Below are positions 24,314 to 34,757 of a stretch of 64,000 nt of DNA, in pieces. Within the stretch, counting starts at the first letter, position 1; each line of letters opens with the position of its first letter. Below the pieces are notes generated by a model. It searched no databases. It worked only from the letters and a program-made list of their open reading frames with translations, and was not told the DNA's origin. Source of the DNA: Fragosphaeria purpurea (Eukaryota; Ascomycota; Sordariomycetes; Ophiostomatales; Ophiostomataceae). The DNA lies in NCBI GenBank assembly GCA_002778095.1, contig PCDL01000021.1, forward strand, positions 5,005,501 through 5,069,500, read 5' to 3'. The position numbers and the translations under genes were made by a program.

Positions 24314-25681
24314 TTACAGTAAGTCTTTTACCTCCTTCCACGGTATCAGTCTCTGAATTGTGTGATTATCCTTGTGATACCGCTGCAGGTAGATGCAGAT
24401 CGCCGGGATCTCATACCGCGCCCGGAAGTGTATCCACCACCGTATATGACGGGCCTTTGTATACCACAGGCACAAAAGCAGCAGCGCGACGGGGTCCTTG
24501 TTCCAGAGACGGTGTTCGAACTCGTCTCGCATGTGATGCGACACCCGGAGCACCTTGCCGAGGGTGTCGTCTTTTTTGGGTAGCGTCAATATGCGCGACA
24601 GGCTGTGGGCTACGGTAAAGTATGGATTGGCATCGTGGGTTGACGCTTCGTGTATGCCACACAACAGTGCCAGGTCGTCTGGAAGGCCGTCCGCCCCTCT
24701 CGCAGGCACGTGTGCGATGATGTTCGAGAGCTGCTCAAACATGGCGCGGAATACACTGCCCGGGCGCAGTGGATTGACCAGTTCCCACAGCGTCATCTTC
24801 CCGGCAGCAAGCCGCAGCCACTCCAGGTCGGACGGATCAGATGCGCCGAGCGGCCACGCTTCCTCGGGACAACGCGCCGTGGTAGACGAAAAGGCCAAGA
24901 TCGACAACGTGCCGGCGACGGCCCAGACCAGGTCTTTGTGTTCTTCCTTGATAGGCGCGCTGAGCCATTCCCTGAACAGCGTCGTGCATCGAGCAGCGTG
25001 AAAGGACTCCTTCCACAAGCAGCGCTGGGTGGGCGCCTGGCCAAGGTAGCGGTCATGAACGGCGGCCACGGCTAGGCTGCCGTGCATCAAAAACGTGTAC
25101 TGTTTGGTGGCTGCGTGAGAAGTGAAAAGAAGTGAAGACGAGAGTGTATTTTCTTGTAACGGAGCCAAGACAAAAAAAGAGAATTTTCACGTAAACCAAA
25201 ACGTTAAACTCACGGTGAATGACTTGTTAAATATGTGTTTCTCATAAATGTCCATCATCGCACGACCGCCAAGGGAACCCAGAGTGCGGTGCCGCAGCCG
25301 ATGGAAAAGGCCCAGGTCATACATATCTAGCGTGTAGTAGGTAGGCCCCTCGCCGATCCATACGGCGCTGCCGGCAATTCCGGCTTGCAGCAACGGTCGT
25401 CTCGAACGCTTTGCGACTTCTTGCTTCACTCGCTCCTCGGACACCGGCTTGAGGTCAGGAACATTGAAGTCATAGTTGCAGATGACTCCGTAGTTTCGGC
25501 ATTTCCCACATTGTGGCTTCAACTCGTCACACTGTAAACAAAATATTTGTAAATTAGACAACCGTCTTCTCGATTTGGACGGACAGGGCAATCAGAAACG
25601 AAAGAATCAGGGCCGGCTTACTTTGACTTTTCTTAGCTTGCAGTTGCGGCAGCCAAACCGGGACTTTTGTTTGCCTTTCAT
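24314..25681 (-). CDS. Upc2-like Zn2Cys6 transcription factor
   Basis: Exons 25681-25622, 25531-25214 and 25099-24314 give 387 residues. The zinc cluster is split by the first intron: exon 1 ends FGCRNCKLRKVK and exon 2 starts CDELKPQCGKC, together giving CX2CX6CX5CX2CX6C. The spacer form, the following YGVICNYDF, and the LGLFHRLRHRTLGSLGG segment just before a membrane-like FLMHGSLAVAAVH stretch match fungal regulators related to sterol uptake control protein Upc2. The second junction (ACC|TAC) is less certain because another acceptor (CTCACGCAG) lies 16 nt upstream, but only the chosen one keeps frame. The protein is short for a regulator, as is usual in this subfamily. Target genes are unknown; it is divergent from the epimerase-like gene. 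Confidence 0.85.
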
Positions 25682-26370
25682 CTCTGTTGTTGTATTCGCC
25701 AGTTTAGCTCATATCTCGAACACTTGTCTTCTATCTTATGGAACTGTTGAATATTGATGCTGTCGTTTTGCCTGTCCTGCAAGCTGAAGCATGTCAAGTG
25801 GGTGAAGTAAGATTGTCGGAGCCTGCATGGTTCCTAAAGTCCGGTGCTCGATGGCTATGTCGGTAATGATGTGGGCATAAGCCCCCGACCTTCTTTGGCC
25901 CACAACTTGCCTCTGCTCGGACTCTGGTGATTATGATTGGCTGGTGCATGTTAATTCCGGGACGAGATCGTCTGCAAGGAGTTACCAACACAGGCGGCTT
26001 TGACGTTACGGGGTGAATAAATGGTCCGTGAAAAATGAGCATATTAAGGAAGACGCGTGGAAGAAGAAACTTGCCTTTGTTCGGGTTTGGGGATTGCTGA
26101 TTGGTCACCTCTGTCATTCAGACCTCAAGACCGCCAGAATATGAGGATGCTGACAAAAGGGACGGATCAATGCAAGATGAAGAGCAATACTACATTGGCT
26201 TGTGGACGGTCACACGATGAAGGCTCATGAAACTAGACCGTGTATAAAAGGAGGCAATTTCTCTCCTCTGCCCTGGATGACCTTCACACCCTCTCTCAGT
26301 TCAAGAATCAATCCAATTAGCAATTTTCAACCTCACAAGTTTGCTCGTCTTCCTTCATTGAATATCCACC
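25682..26370. promoter_or_regulatory. divergent promoter region
   Basis: 689 bp between the starts of the Upc2-like regulator and the epimerase-like gene. It has AT-rich parts, a CCAAT box near 26,310 and a TATA box at 26243; no gene seen. Confidence 0.5.
26243..26250 (+). promoter_or_regulatory. TATA box of the epimerase/dehydratase gene
   Basis: TATAAAAG 121 bp before the ATG at 26371, followed by a pyrimidine-rich stretch (CTCTCCTCTGCCC) that fits a fungal start region. Confidence 0.6.
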
Positions 26371-27303
26371 ATGCGTGTCTTCGTCACAGGTGCCACGGGC
26401 TTTGTCGGCACGGCTGTCGTCCAAGAATTGCTGGCTGCGGGCCACGACGTCCTTGGGCTCGCGCGCAGCGACAAGGGCGCCGAGCAGCTCAAAGCCCAGG
26501 GTGCCGAAGCCCTTCACGGCGTCATCGAAGACCTTGACGTTCTCAAAAAGGGCGCGTCCGGGTGTGACGCCGTCATCCACCTGGCCTTTGTGCACGACTT
26601 TGCCAATTTTGCCGCTTCATGTGCCACCGACCGTGCTGCGATCACGGCGCTGGGCGACGCCCTCGTTGCTGCTGGTCCGGCCAGCGGCGGCGGCCTTCGG
26701 GCGCTGGTCGTCACCTCGGGCACCATGCTGCTGGGTTCGGGCAAACTGGCTGACGAGGACGACGCGCCGATTATGGACCACCCTATGGCTGCCGCTCGTG
26801 GGCCCTCGGAGAAGGTCTGCCTGGACTACGCCAAAAAGGGCCTGCGTGCCAGCGTCGTGCGCCTGCCGCCGACAACCCACGGGCCCGGCTCGTCAGGCTT
26901 TACGGGCATCCTGCTCTCGACAGCCATCGCCAAGGGCGTCTCGGCATACGTCGGCGATGGCCAGAACCGTTGGTGTGCCGGTCACCGCGCCGACGCCGCC
27001 AAGGTCTACCGGTTGGCCGCGGAAAAGGCCAAACCGGGGTCGATTTTCCATGGCTCGACCGAAGAGGGCGTCACCGTGAAGGACATTGCGACCGCAGCGG
27101 GCAAGCATCTCAACATCCCCGTTGTCAGCATCGCGCCCGAACAGGTGCAGGAGCATTTTGGCTGGTTCCACTTTGGCATCGGCGCCGACAACACGGTGTC
27201 GAGCAACAAGACGCAGGATCGGCTCGGATGGACGCCAACCAACCCGAAGTTGTTGGAGGACATACCTGTGATTATCGATTTTCTCAAATCAACGGCTGCT
27301 TGA
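26371..27303 (+). CDS. NAD-dependent epimerase/dehydratase-like protein (atypical extended SDR)
   Basis: Single exon, 310 residues. The nucleotide-binding motif GATGFVG lies at residues 7-13 directly after the first beta strand (MRVFVT). VIHLAFVHDF, VVTSGTMLLG and a YAKKG motif supply further SDR landmarks. It resembles fungal and bacterial NAD(P)-dependent epimerases acting on small carbonyl or sugar substrates. The canonical YxxxK is present in the degenerate form CLDYAKKG, so activity is probable but the substrate is unknown. The strong TATA box suggests inducible expression. It is divergent from the Upc2-like regulator and convergent with a methyltransferase. Confidence 0.88.
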   Translation: MRVFVTGATGFVGTAVVQELLAAGHDVLGLARSDKGAEQLKAQGAEALHGVIEDLDVLKKGASGCDAVIHLAFVHDFANFAASCATDRAAITALGDALVAAGPASGGGLRALVVTSGTMLLGSGKLADEDDAPIMDHPMAAARGPSEKVCLDYAKKGLRASVVRLPPTTHGPGSSGFTGILLSTAIAKGVSAYVGDGQNRWCAGHRADAAKVYRLAAEKAKPGSIFHGSTEEGVTVKDIATAAGKHLNIPVVSIAPEQVQEHFGWFHFGIGADNTVSSNKTQDRLGWTPTNPKLLEDIPVIIDFLKSTAA

Positions 27304-27653
27304 ATATTGTTGCCAGGGGAGGACAAAGCCAAACCTTACGTCCTTATATAGTGTTTTGATTGCTTTCGAGTCAAGTGTTGTTATAAAAATTTATCCACCT
27401 TGTTCTGAAAATGTTGCAATGCCGGCAAACGTGCTGCTCTTTATTGTAACACATAATAAACCAACGGCAATCCTCAAAACGTTTGTCATGCAGAAACCAA
27501 CTAGCTAATTGTAGTAGAGACTGATCAAGAAGGCTGCTCGTGAAAAAAAAAAAATGATATCTGACTGATAGCGACCATCGTTTACAACGGTACAATTGGC
27601 CTTTTGCCTTCCGGGTCCTTTACATAACGAAAGCTGCTATATTACAACCCAAT
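27304..27653. other. convergent intergenic
   Basis: AT-rich 350 bp between the stops of the epimerase-like and methyltransferase genes; 3' UTRs only. Confidence 0.6.
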
Positions 27654-28478
27654 TCAACTCTTCCGGCAGATTATTTCACCATGAAGCAAACCAAACCACG
27701 CATCCTTGTCCTCTCTAAACTGCTTCCACGCGTCAATAATTTTCTGCAGTTCCTCCTGCGTGGTAAACTTCTCCCCCAAGGCCGCTGTCGCCAGCCCAGA
27801 CGACTGCATCCGAGCTTGCATGGAGCCGCCCCAGTACTCCCGCTCCGCGTCGGTGCGGAAGCACCATGTGCCCGCACTCGTCGTAATGTCGTCGCGGAGG
27901 AACCCGGCCTTCTCGGCCCACACATGGATATAACTACCGGGATCAGGATGGCTGCCTCTGGCAGTGGCCATGTTTCTGGTCAACGCCCTCCACGCGTCAA
28001 GTCCAGGTAAGGGCGGGTACCAGACCATACTAGCCGACTCTCGACACGCGACCAGGCCGCCGCGGGTTTTGGCGACGCGGCGCATCTCCCTCAATGCCTG
28101 AACGGGATCCGCAATGTGCTGCAGCACCTGGTGGACGTGCACTATGTCAAAAGTGTTGTCCGGGAATGGGAGCGCGTGGATGTCTGCCACCTGGAACGAC
28201 ACGTTGGTGATGTTCTGGGACGCCGCGAGAGCTCGCGCCCCTTCGAGCGGGTCGGGAACGTACTCGACGCCCGTGACATGGCCGTACGGCACGAGGCGCG
28301 CGAGATCAACAGTGATGGAACCCGGCCCGCACCCAACGTCGAGGATGGTCATGTTGTCCTTCACATGTGGGGCGAGGTAGCCGGCCGAATTGGCGACGGT
28401 CCGCCAGCTGTGCGTTTGCAGCACGGACGAGGAATGATCCGTAGTGTACACGGGCTTGGGGGTCTTGGGTAGCGACAT
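27654..28478 (-). CDS. class I SAM-dependent methyltransferase
   Basis: Single exon, 274 residues. Motif I is textbook (ILDVGCGPG, about residues 44-52), followed by GVEYVPDPLEGA, an acidic AD-IHALPFPD loop, and HVHQVLQHIADPVQALREMRRV, the pattern of the UbiE/COQ5-like group of small-molecule methyltransferases. The N-terminus (VYTTDHSSSVLQTHSWRTV) is typical of fungal members. The substrate is not known. The ATG at 28478 is preferred because the longer reading frame upstream lacks another ATG. It lies 3' of a zinc-cluster regulator on the same strand, 247 bp away. Confidence 0.9.
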   Translation of the reverse strand: MSLPKTPKPVYTTDHSSSVLQTHSWRTVANSAGYLAPHVKDNMTILDVGCGPGSITVDLARLVPYGHVTGVEYVPDPLEGARALAASQNITNVSFQVADIHALPFPDNTFDIVHVHQVLQHIADPVQALREMRRVAKTRGGLVACRESASMVWYPPLPGLDAWRALTRNMATARGSHPDPGSYIHVWAEKAGFLRDDITTSAGTWCFRTDAEREYWGGSMQARMQSSGLATAALGEKFTTQEELQKIIDAWKQFREDKDAWFGLLHGEIICRKS

Positions 28479-28725
28479 GATAGATGACAAAAAAAAACTT
28501 TCTTGTTAAATATCAGCTGATGAAAAATCTGCTAACGAGACAGAGTCGAGATGTCGAAAGCAAATTAAAAAGACGCTGCGAGGAGAACGACAAATGTTTT
28601 GTATGTCGTCACGCCGGGGGGGTTTCTGAGCGAAGGCGGGTCGGAGGCGGATGACGTGGTCGGAGTTCCGACATTGATCGGAGTTTCATTTACGAACCTC
28701 GTTTCGGCAAACGCATCCATCCACG

Positions 28726-30249
28726 TCAATATCCATGGACGTGCACGCACACGGAAAACAGCATCATGCCAAATTCGTCCGCCACCTCGACCCATCGATC
28801 GATCCGGTCGATCCGCGCGCGGGATTCGGCCGAGACTGCGCGTTGCGGCCGCCAGAACTCGGATACCTTGACGGGGCCTCGCTCCGGCCAAAGCGCCACG
28901 TACCGCACATGCTCGCGCTCCCACGCCTCGCGCGACGAGGCGGTCCACACGGGCAAGCTCTCGGGGACGTAAACATCCTGGAGCTCCTTGGCGACGAAAT
29001 TGGGCACCAGGTGGTGCTCGTTGTAGACGATGCCGAACAGCGACAGCGCAAGGAGGGTGCGCCGCTTGGCCGCGGCGACAATCCACGACTCCCACGAGAG
29101 GTGCTGTTTGGACGGCAGAGCCTCGGCCTGGCATATGAGGCCGTTACGGGCAGTGCGAAACGCCATCTCATGCAGTGTGATCATGGTGGCGCCGTCGAAT
29201 AGGTCAAAGCCGGCCATGGGGAAAAAGTAGGCCGTGATGCAGTAGATAAAGTACGCTTGAAACTCGGCGAGGGCCACAATGTCCGGTACGTCGTGCTATA
29301 TGGATGAAACAAAATATTAGACATATGTCTTTTCCTTAGGTAGAAAAAAAAGGAAAAGAATAGTGGGAGAAACACGCACATCGCTACTTAGCCGCCCCAT
29401 CTCCCGCTGCACGGTGTCGGCGACAATGACTTCACTGCCGGGCAATCGGTTGAGCCACATGCCGACGAGGTTGAAGCAATTTGCCAAGGGCACCGAAACG
29501 TCCGGTTGTGTCATCTGCAGCTGGTGGACTATGGGCGGAAGGCACTGCTTGTCGCGGGCCATGCGCCGTGGCCAGGTCCGCAGCACGCTGCTGATAAACT
29601 GCAACGTCGGCGGCGGGATGATTTTGGGTGTTTCACCGGCCGCGGCCACTAGGGGTTGTAGCCACCGGTCACGAATCCGGTCGGCCGGTCCCAGTGGAAC
29701 CAGTGCCACGTCTGCGAAACTCAGTCGTACAGACGCGCTGTTCCGTATCTGCTGCTGCTGCTGCTCCTCCTGGTTTCCAGCGACACGGGGTAGGAAAGGC
29801 GGAGGTGAAAAGCTAGCTGGGGTGTTGGCCGGAGCGTTAACCAAAGCCGATTCTCCCGAGGCATCAGCAGAGGCGTCGCAGGGTGATGGCCGGCTTGGTG
29901 TCAGCGTGAGTTGTCCTGCTGACGGGAAGTCCCAGGGAAGCGGCAGGGAACTGCCGTCGTGCAACGGCGTGAGTAGGGCCGCATGGTCGCCATAAGTGGC
30001 ATTGGCTGCAGTGCTAGCAGCTCCGCCACTAATACCGGCGCCGGAGCTAGTGCCGGAGCCGGCTTTCGGTGAACCGGGCGTCACGACTGTCGGCCTCAAA
30101 TAATGACAGGGCCGCTTGTGTCGAACGCACCGCAAGCATGCCGGCCTTTCCAAGCCACACCGGACCTTGGATCGGCTGCATTCTTCGCATGCTTTCTTTC
30201 GTGGCCGTGTGATTCTCATTGTAGGTGAAGAGCTGCACTGGTGGTTCAT
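28726..30249 (-). CDS. Zn2Cys6 transcription factor
   Basis: Exons 30249-29380 and 29295-28726 (84-nt intron, donor GTGCGT, branch CTAAT) give 479 residues. The zinc cluster CX2CX6CX6CX2CX6C (ACEECSRSKVRC) lies at residues 21-48. After it come a Gly/Ser/Ala-rich linker, a short polyglutamine stretch (QQQQQ), and a C-terminal region of the fungal_trans_2 kind (FVAKELQDVYVPESLPVW, followed by a WEREH motif). That end resembles regulators next to secondary-metabolite or detoxification genes. An in-frame Met at 30219 directly before MRITRPRKKAC is an alternative start. It lies close to a methyltransferase and to the remains of a drug transporter, which it may once have controlled. Confidence 0.88.
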
Positions 30250-30732
30250 TTTCGTCGAGCTCGGGCGATGAACCCCATAATTTTCATCGATGGTGAAGGT
30301 TGTACGGGGTACGGATAGTTTCGGAGTTCGGAGTACGATTGCTCGTTTCGGCAGACGGGAGTCGGATTTGGATGGAGTCGACTTTGGGAGAGTTAGTAAG
30401 CCATACCCAACGAAAGTACTCAATAGTGTGATCGGGATTCCGAACCTCGGGACTACCTCGTATTACGCACACGTAAAATATCGAAATTCGACTTGCCGTA
30501 TAGACGTATAATAGAAATGCCAACTGCTTCCTGCTTCCTCGTTTTTGCTACCAATTTGACGTGACTATTAGACTGAAAGAGTTGGTAGATTATTGGATTC
30601 AAAGTAAGATATTCGTTTTTAATGTACGCAGTGGATATTTGACTGCGGAAGAGCCTGTTTGGCCGCTCTCTGAACTGGCTCGCCAACGGGAAAATATTTC
30701 CATATCCTGCCCTTGGCTTTAAAGAAGTCAAT
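30250..30732. other. intergenic
   Basis: AT-rich 483 bp with short direct repeats of the type TTCGGAGT near 30,310-30,340. No gene seen. Confidence 0.5.
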
Positions 30733-31800
30733 TTGCCTTGTAGCCATCAGACCTCGTTGAAAGGCGAAACTGTGGAAACAGACAGTGTTCTGACACCGGG
30801 CGACATGGATATGCCTAGGAGCTGGCCAACGTCGACAAAGCTGATTGTGACGTTTAATATAATACTGTTGACTTTTAGCTTTTATAACGCGTCGGGCCCT
30901 CTTTACACCGGGAAGTAATGGCATCGAGGCAATGTTCGGTAACAGTGCGGCCGTCGGGACGCTCGGTCTGTTGCTGTTTGTCATTGCCCACGGCATTGGA
31001 CCCTACTTGTATACGATCCGGCGAGTCTCCCCTTTTTCGAAATTTTTCCACAAGAATTTTGCAAAGTAGCTTACAATCAAAAACGCTTTGCTAACAACAC
31101 CCCTTTATATTCAGGAACCATTGGAGGATGTAGTCCGCGGCACTCTGGCTTATTGCTGGGATCACTGCATTTGTGACGGTATTTGGTTTCTTCAGATATC
31201 ACGGCGTCTTTGTCGGCGTCACGATATCTGTGTTAGCATAAAACTGCCCGCCGTGTTTTTCCTACAACCGTGTGTTTTTAACCCGGCCATCACGGTCTAG
31301 TCGGAAGCAGCCTTGATGCCGGCCAGGTCGGAGCTGTGTGCATTCCGATCTGCTTGTTTATCTTTGCGTGGACCTCTCAGGAAGAGTAAGCAGTCTATAT
31401 TGGGCTTCTAAGTAAGATTTCATTACTTTTTGCTAATGCTTGCACCGCAAGTGATCCGGTCCCTCGTAATTGGTTGGGCGTCCAGTACGCTGGCATATAT
31501 TTCCGCCGTCATGATTCCTATCTTACTTCTATTGGAGCGTGTGAGCTAGTTTTTTTGTTCTTTCCTTTTCCGCTTGTAGGGTTATCGACTGATCTGTCGG
31601 TTTTTTTTTCAGTGTGGAAAGAAATGCGTTTCTGGAGCAAATGTGCGAACTGGGCAGCAGCGGCACCAATCTTAACAATATCTTACGTTACAGAACGCTG
31701 ATCAGAGCACCCGTCGCTTTGAAATTAGTTCTGTTATGCTCAGGGGCTCTAGACGGTGACTGGCATTCTGTGGCGTTATTGGCTTTGAGATTAAAAAGTG
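30733..31800 (+). pseudogene. decayed MFS drug:H+ antiporter (DHA1/FLR1-like)
   Basis: Separate pieces in different frames match one transporter in order. At about 30,808-30,912 is the region before and in the first membrane helix (PRSWPTSTKLIVTFNIILL, then NASGPLYTG). The frame ends in TAA at 30916 and continues after a one-base shift at 30920 as GIEAMFGNSAAVGTLGLLLF and HGIGPYLYT. At 31315-31380 is DAGQVGAVCIPICLFIFAWTS, the helix before the central loop. At about 31,740-31,795 is a weak match to the last helix (GDWHSVALLAL). Most of the middle is missing. Stops and frameshifts mean no functional carrier can be made. Nearby intron-like signals remain. Confidence 0.6.
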
Positions 31801-31848
31801 AAATTGTGATTCAGCGCATCGAACAAGTCAGAATAGACTGCTTCTGCC

Positions 31849-33747
31849 CTACTTTTTACCATTCGCAATTCCCTGTTTGTATGCCGCCAGTGCCCTCTCC
31901 CGTGCCTCGTGGTGCTGTACGATCGGCTCCGGATAACCGGAGGCACGTAGCTTCTCCACATCACCGCGTGCATAGGGCTCGTGGATAGCAGCACTGCCGT
32001 CTTCGATGCTGCTTCGCAGCTCCGGCACCCACTGCCGAATGTACCTGCCGTCCGGGTCGAACCGCTCACTCTGGAGTATGGGATTGATGATGCGAAAGTA
32101 CGGCTGGGGGTCGACGCCAACACTGGCCGCATACCCCCATCCGCCGTTGTTGTTCGAAAAGTCGCCGTCGATCAGGTGCTCCATGAAATACTTCTCGCCC
32201 ATCCGCCAATCCAACAGCAAGTCTTTGGCGAGAAAGGACGCCACGATGATGCGGCAGCGGTTGTGCAGCCAGCCCTGATACCGGAGCTGGCGCATGGCGG
32301 CGTCGACAATCGGGTACCCCGTGCGGCCTTCCGTCCAGGCCGCGAAGCGATCCTGGTCGTACGACCACTCAATGTCGGCGTAGGCGGGCTTGAACGGTTT
32401 GTTCATGCATACGTACGGCCACCCGACGAGGACGTGCCGGTAAAAGTCGCGCCAGGCGACCTCGCGGGCCCACGATTGAAACCCTTCGTTGCCGCTGTCG
32501 CCACCGTCAAGGGATACAGCCGCCGCACGGGTCCGCGCCGTCTGAACGGCGGTCCGGGCACTCAGCGCACCGCTGGCCAGGTACGGCGACAGCGTGGACG
32601 TCGCATCGCGGGCCGGAAAATCCCGGTACGCGGCGTACGCCGTAAGACGCTCGTCGCAAAATCTATTGAGGCGTGCCATGGCCTCGTGCTCGCCCGCGGG
32701 CCACAGCGTGCGGAAGCGTTTCGCTTCCTCCTTGTCCAGGCGCTTGTTTTTTGGTGCGTGAGGTACTGGACAGTCGAAGAGTGTGGAAATTTTGTCTCGG
32801 ACACCCGCGGGCTGCGCTGCGGGTGGCTCGGCGAGGTCCACTAGGAGATCCTCGTGCTGATGGATATGTTGCATCCACGCACGGTACCAAGGCGTGAAGA
32901 CGGCATATGGCCTTCCGTTACCGGTACTGCTTGTGAGAGTGCCCGGCGGCACAATGCACGTGTCGTGGACGACCGTCATAGCTATGCCCTGTGCGGCGCA
33001 CCGACGCACCAGTTTGGCGTCCCGCCGCAGTTCGTCGACCTCGTACTCCATGTTGGCAAAGAGATGGCTGGCCCCCCACGTCTCCAGCCGCGCGAGGACA
33101 CGGTCCGGTACCTGCCGTCTTTTGTCGGCCGTCTCGATCCACAGTGGAATGTTCAGCGCGGCCAGGTCTGCTTGGAGAACGTGCAGCGTACGTAAGATCA
33201 AATCAACGCGCGCGGGCGACCGCAGGTGGGCCTCCCAGTCCTGCGGACTGACCACGTAGAGACAGATCAGCGGCACGCCTGCTGCGCGAGCCTTTTCGCT
33301 AGCCATAGCTAGGGCGCGGTTGTCACGCATGCGCAGGTCCGTCTTAAACCAGTGCACGACGGCGTCCTTGGGCTGCACCTGCATCCTCTGGTCGGCGGTC
33401 TCGTCCAGGGCGTCTTGCAGTTCGTCAATGGGCTTTGGCAGCTTGCCGCTAGCGTATGCGCTGGCACGCTTATTGGACATTTCCGGCGGGTAGTACCGCC
33501 GGAGGACGATGCCATGGTCTCCAGACAATGCGTGACGGGGGTGTGGCTGGTGAAGGGCGTCATGCTTGGCCGTCTTAGCCTTCTTTCGCCCGTTGGGTCC
33601 AGATGAGGACTCTCCAGACGGCGACGTTCGGCTCGCGGAAGCTTTGCGCTTAGAGGAAGCATTTTCGCGAGGCATGCTGGGCAGCAGCGATATGGCGGGC
33701 CGGATGCGTGCTTCCAAACGGATGGCTCGAGAAAGGGTGGACAACAT
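31849..33747 (-). CDS. PHR1: CPD photolyase (class I)
   Basis: Single exon, 632 residues. The N-terminal photolyase alpha/beta domain starts at VVHWFKTDLRMRDNRAL (about residue 132). The FAD domain has TGYPIVDAAMRQL, then WLHNRCRIIVASFL and LLDWRMGEKYFMEHLIDGDF, ending with NNNGGWGYAASVGVDPQPYF, as in fungal CPD photolyases such as yeast Phr1. It repairs UV-induced cyclobutane pyrimidine dimers with blue light. The first 25 residues (LSTLSRAIRLEARIRPAISLL) are Arg-rich without acidic clusters, like a mitochondrial presequence. The second Met (residue 25, nt 33675) is followed by KRKAS and GRKKAKTAK, nuclear-import-like signals. Two start sites could thus send the enzyme to mitochondria and nucleus. 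Confidence 0.95.
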   Translation of the reverse strand: MLSTLSRAIRLEARIRPAISLLPSMPRENASSKRKASASRTSPSGESSSGPNGRKKAKTAKHDALHQPHPRHALSGDHGIVLRRYYPPEMSNKRASAYASGKLPKPIDELQDALDETADQRMQVQPKDAVVHWFKTDLRMRDNRALAMASEKARAAGVPLICLYVVSPQDWEAHLRSPARVDLILRTLHVLQADLAALNIPLWIETADKRRQVPDRVLARLETWGASHLFANMEYEVDELRRDAKLVRRCAAQGIAMTVVHDTCIVPPGTLTSSTGNGRPYAVFTPWYRAWMQHIHQHEDLLVDLAEPPAAQPAGVRDKISTLFDCPVPHAPKNKRLDKEEAKRFRTLWPAGEHEAMARLNRFCDERLTAYAAYRDFPARDATSTLSPYLASGALSARTAVQTARTRAAAVSLDGGDSGNEGFQSWAREVAWRDFYRHVLVGWPYVCMNKPFKPAYADIEWSYDQDRFAAWTEGRTGYPIVDAAMRQLRYQGWLHNRCRIIVASFLAKDLLLDWRMGEKYFMEHLIDGDFSNNNGGWGYAASVGVDPQPYFRIINPILQSERFDPDGRYIRQWVPELRSSIEDGSAAIHEPYARGDVEKLRASGYPEPIVQHHEARERALAAYKQGIANGKK

Positions 33748-34757
33748 GAAAATTGATTTTAAAATATAGCTACGTGTACGATATAAACCTAGACGCTGTC
33801 AGAGCGGATGGGCCAAATAAATGACCCGTATGAAGGGAGGGAGGGCTGCGGCTGTGATCTGGCGCCGATCATCTCGCTCTGTGTAATGTTATGACGTTGT
33901 GGTGACGAGCCAAAGCGGATCTGGTGGGCGCTACTCAGCAATTCCGTTCCTATGGAAACCCAGCAAGTCTCGGCGTACGCGGCTTACATGTTTTTTTTTG
34001 TAGAATTTAGGCAATGCTGCTTCAAACATCTAAAGTTTGTCCGTATTTAATATTTTGTATAATTCTCAGCACTTGTAATCGTGTGGCAGCGATGCTAAAC
34101 CTTGGAAATAAGCCTTCAACATGCTGGGTCAGATGGGGACCCTGAGAAATACAGCAGGTCAGTCATGTGCCAATAATACACTGGTCGCAACAACACACTG
34201 TCTAGCAAGCTCTTGGCTGTAGAAAGGCAGCCAGCTTGTTAGTTTTCGTCTGACCAAAGGTTTGAGTCTTGTTTAATCCAGTAGGAGCAGAGGGGAAATG
34301 TCGTGAGATTCAACGAATGAACGGGCTTCACCTGTAAAGAGAACGGAATGCCGGGCCATGAGCTTCTGAACGGGGCGAGCAGTGCTGTCAAACAAACACT
34401 CACCTGCCATATCGCTCATGAGCACAACAATTGCACTGTTTTGCAGCACATTTTTGCCTACTGCAGCCAATCCGACGACTCCACGTACAGCTCTCTGTGG
34501 GTAGTGTTGCATCTACAGGGGTGTCATTATACTTGTACATACATACTGCATAACTCCGCAGAGAGCGAGTACCTGTCGTACATGGAAGGAAAGATGCGGC
34601 TGAAGTCTCATAATACGACACATATCCGGCCGTACTCCTCCGCCGTAAAATGAAGAAAGCCTTGTCACTATTCATCTGCCATTAGCGGTGCCCCAAAAGC
34701 ACCTCTCCAGCCGACAAATATTGTCATTTTTTGACATACAGAACAATACCAGCCCGC
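33748..34757. other. divergent intergenic, photolyase and ankyrin-gene promoters
   Basis: About 1 kb without a coding pattern. It holds T- and A-rich runs and no recognised element. Confidence 0.6.
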
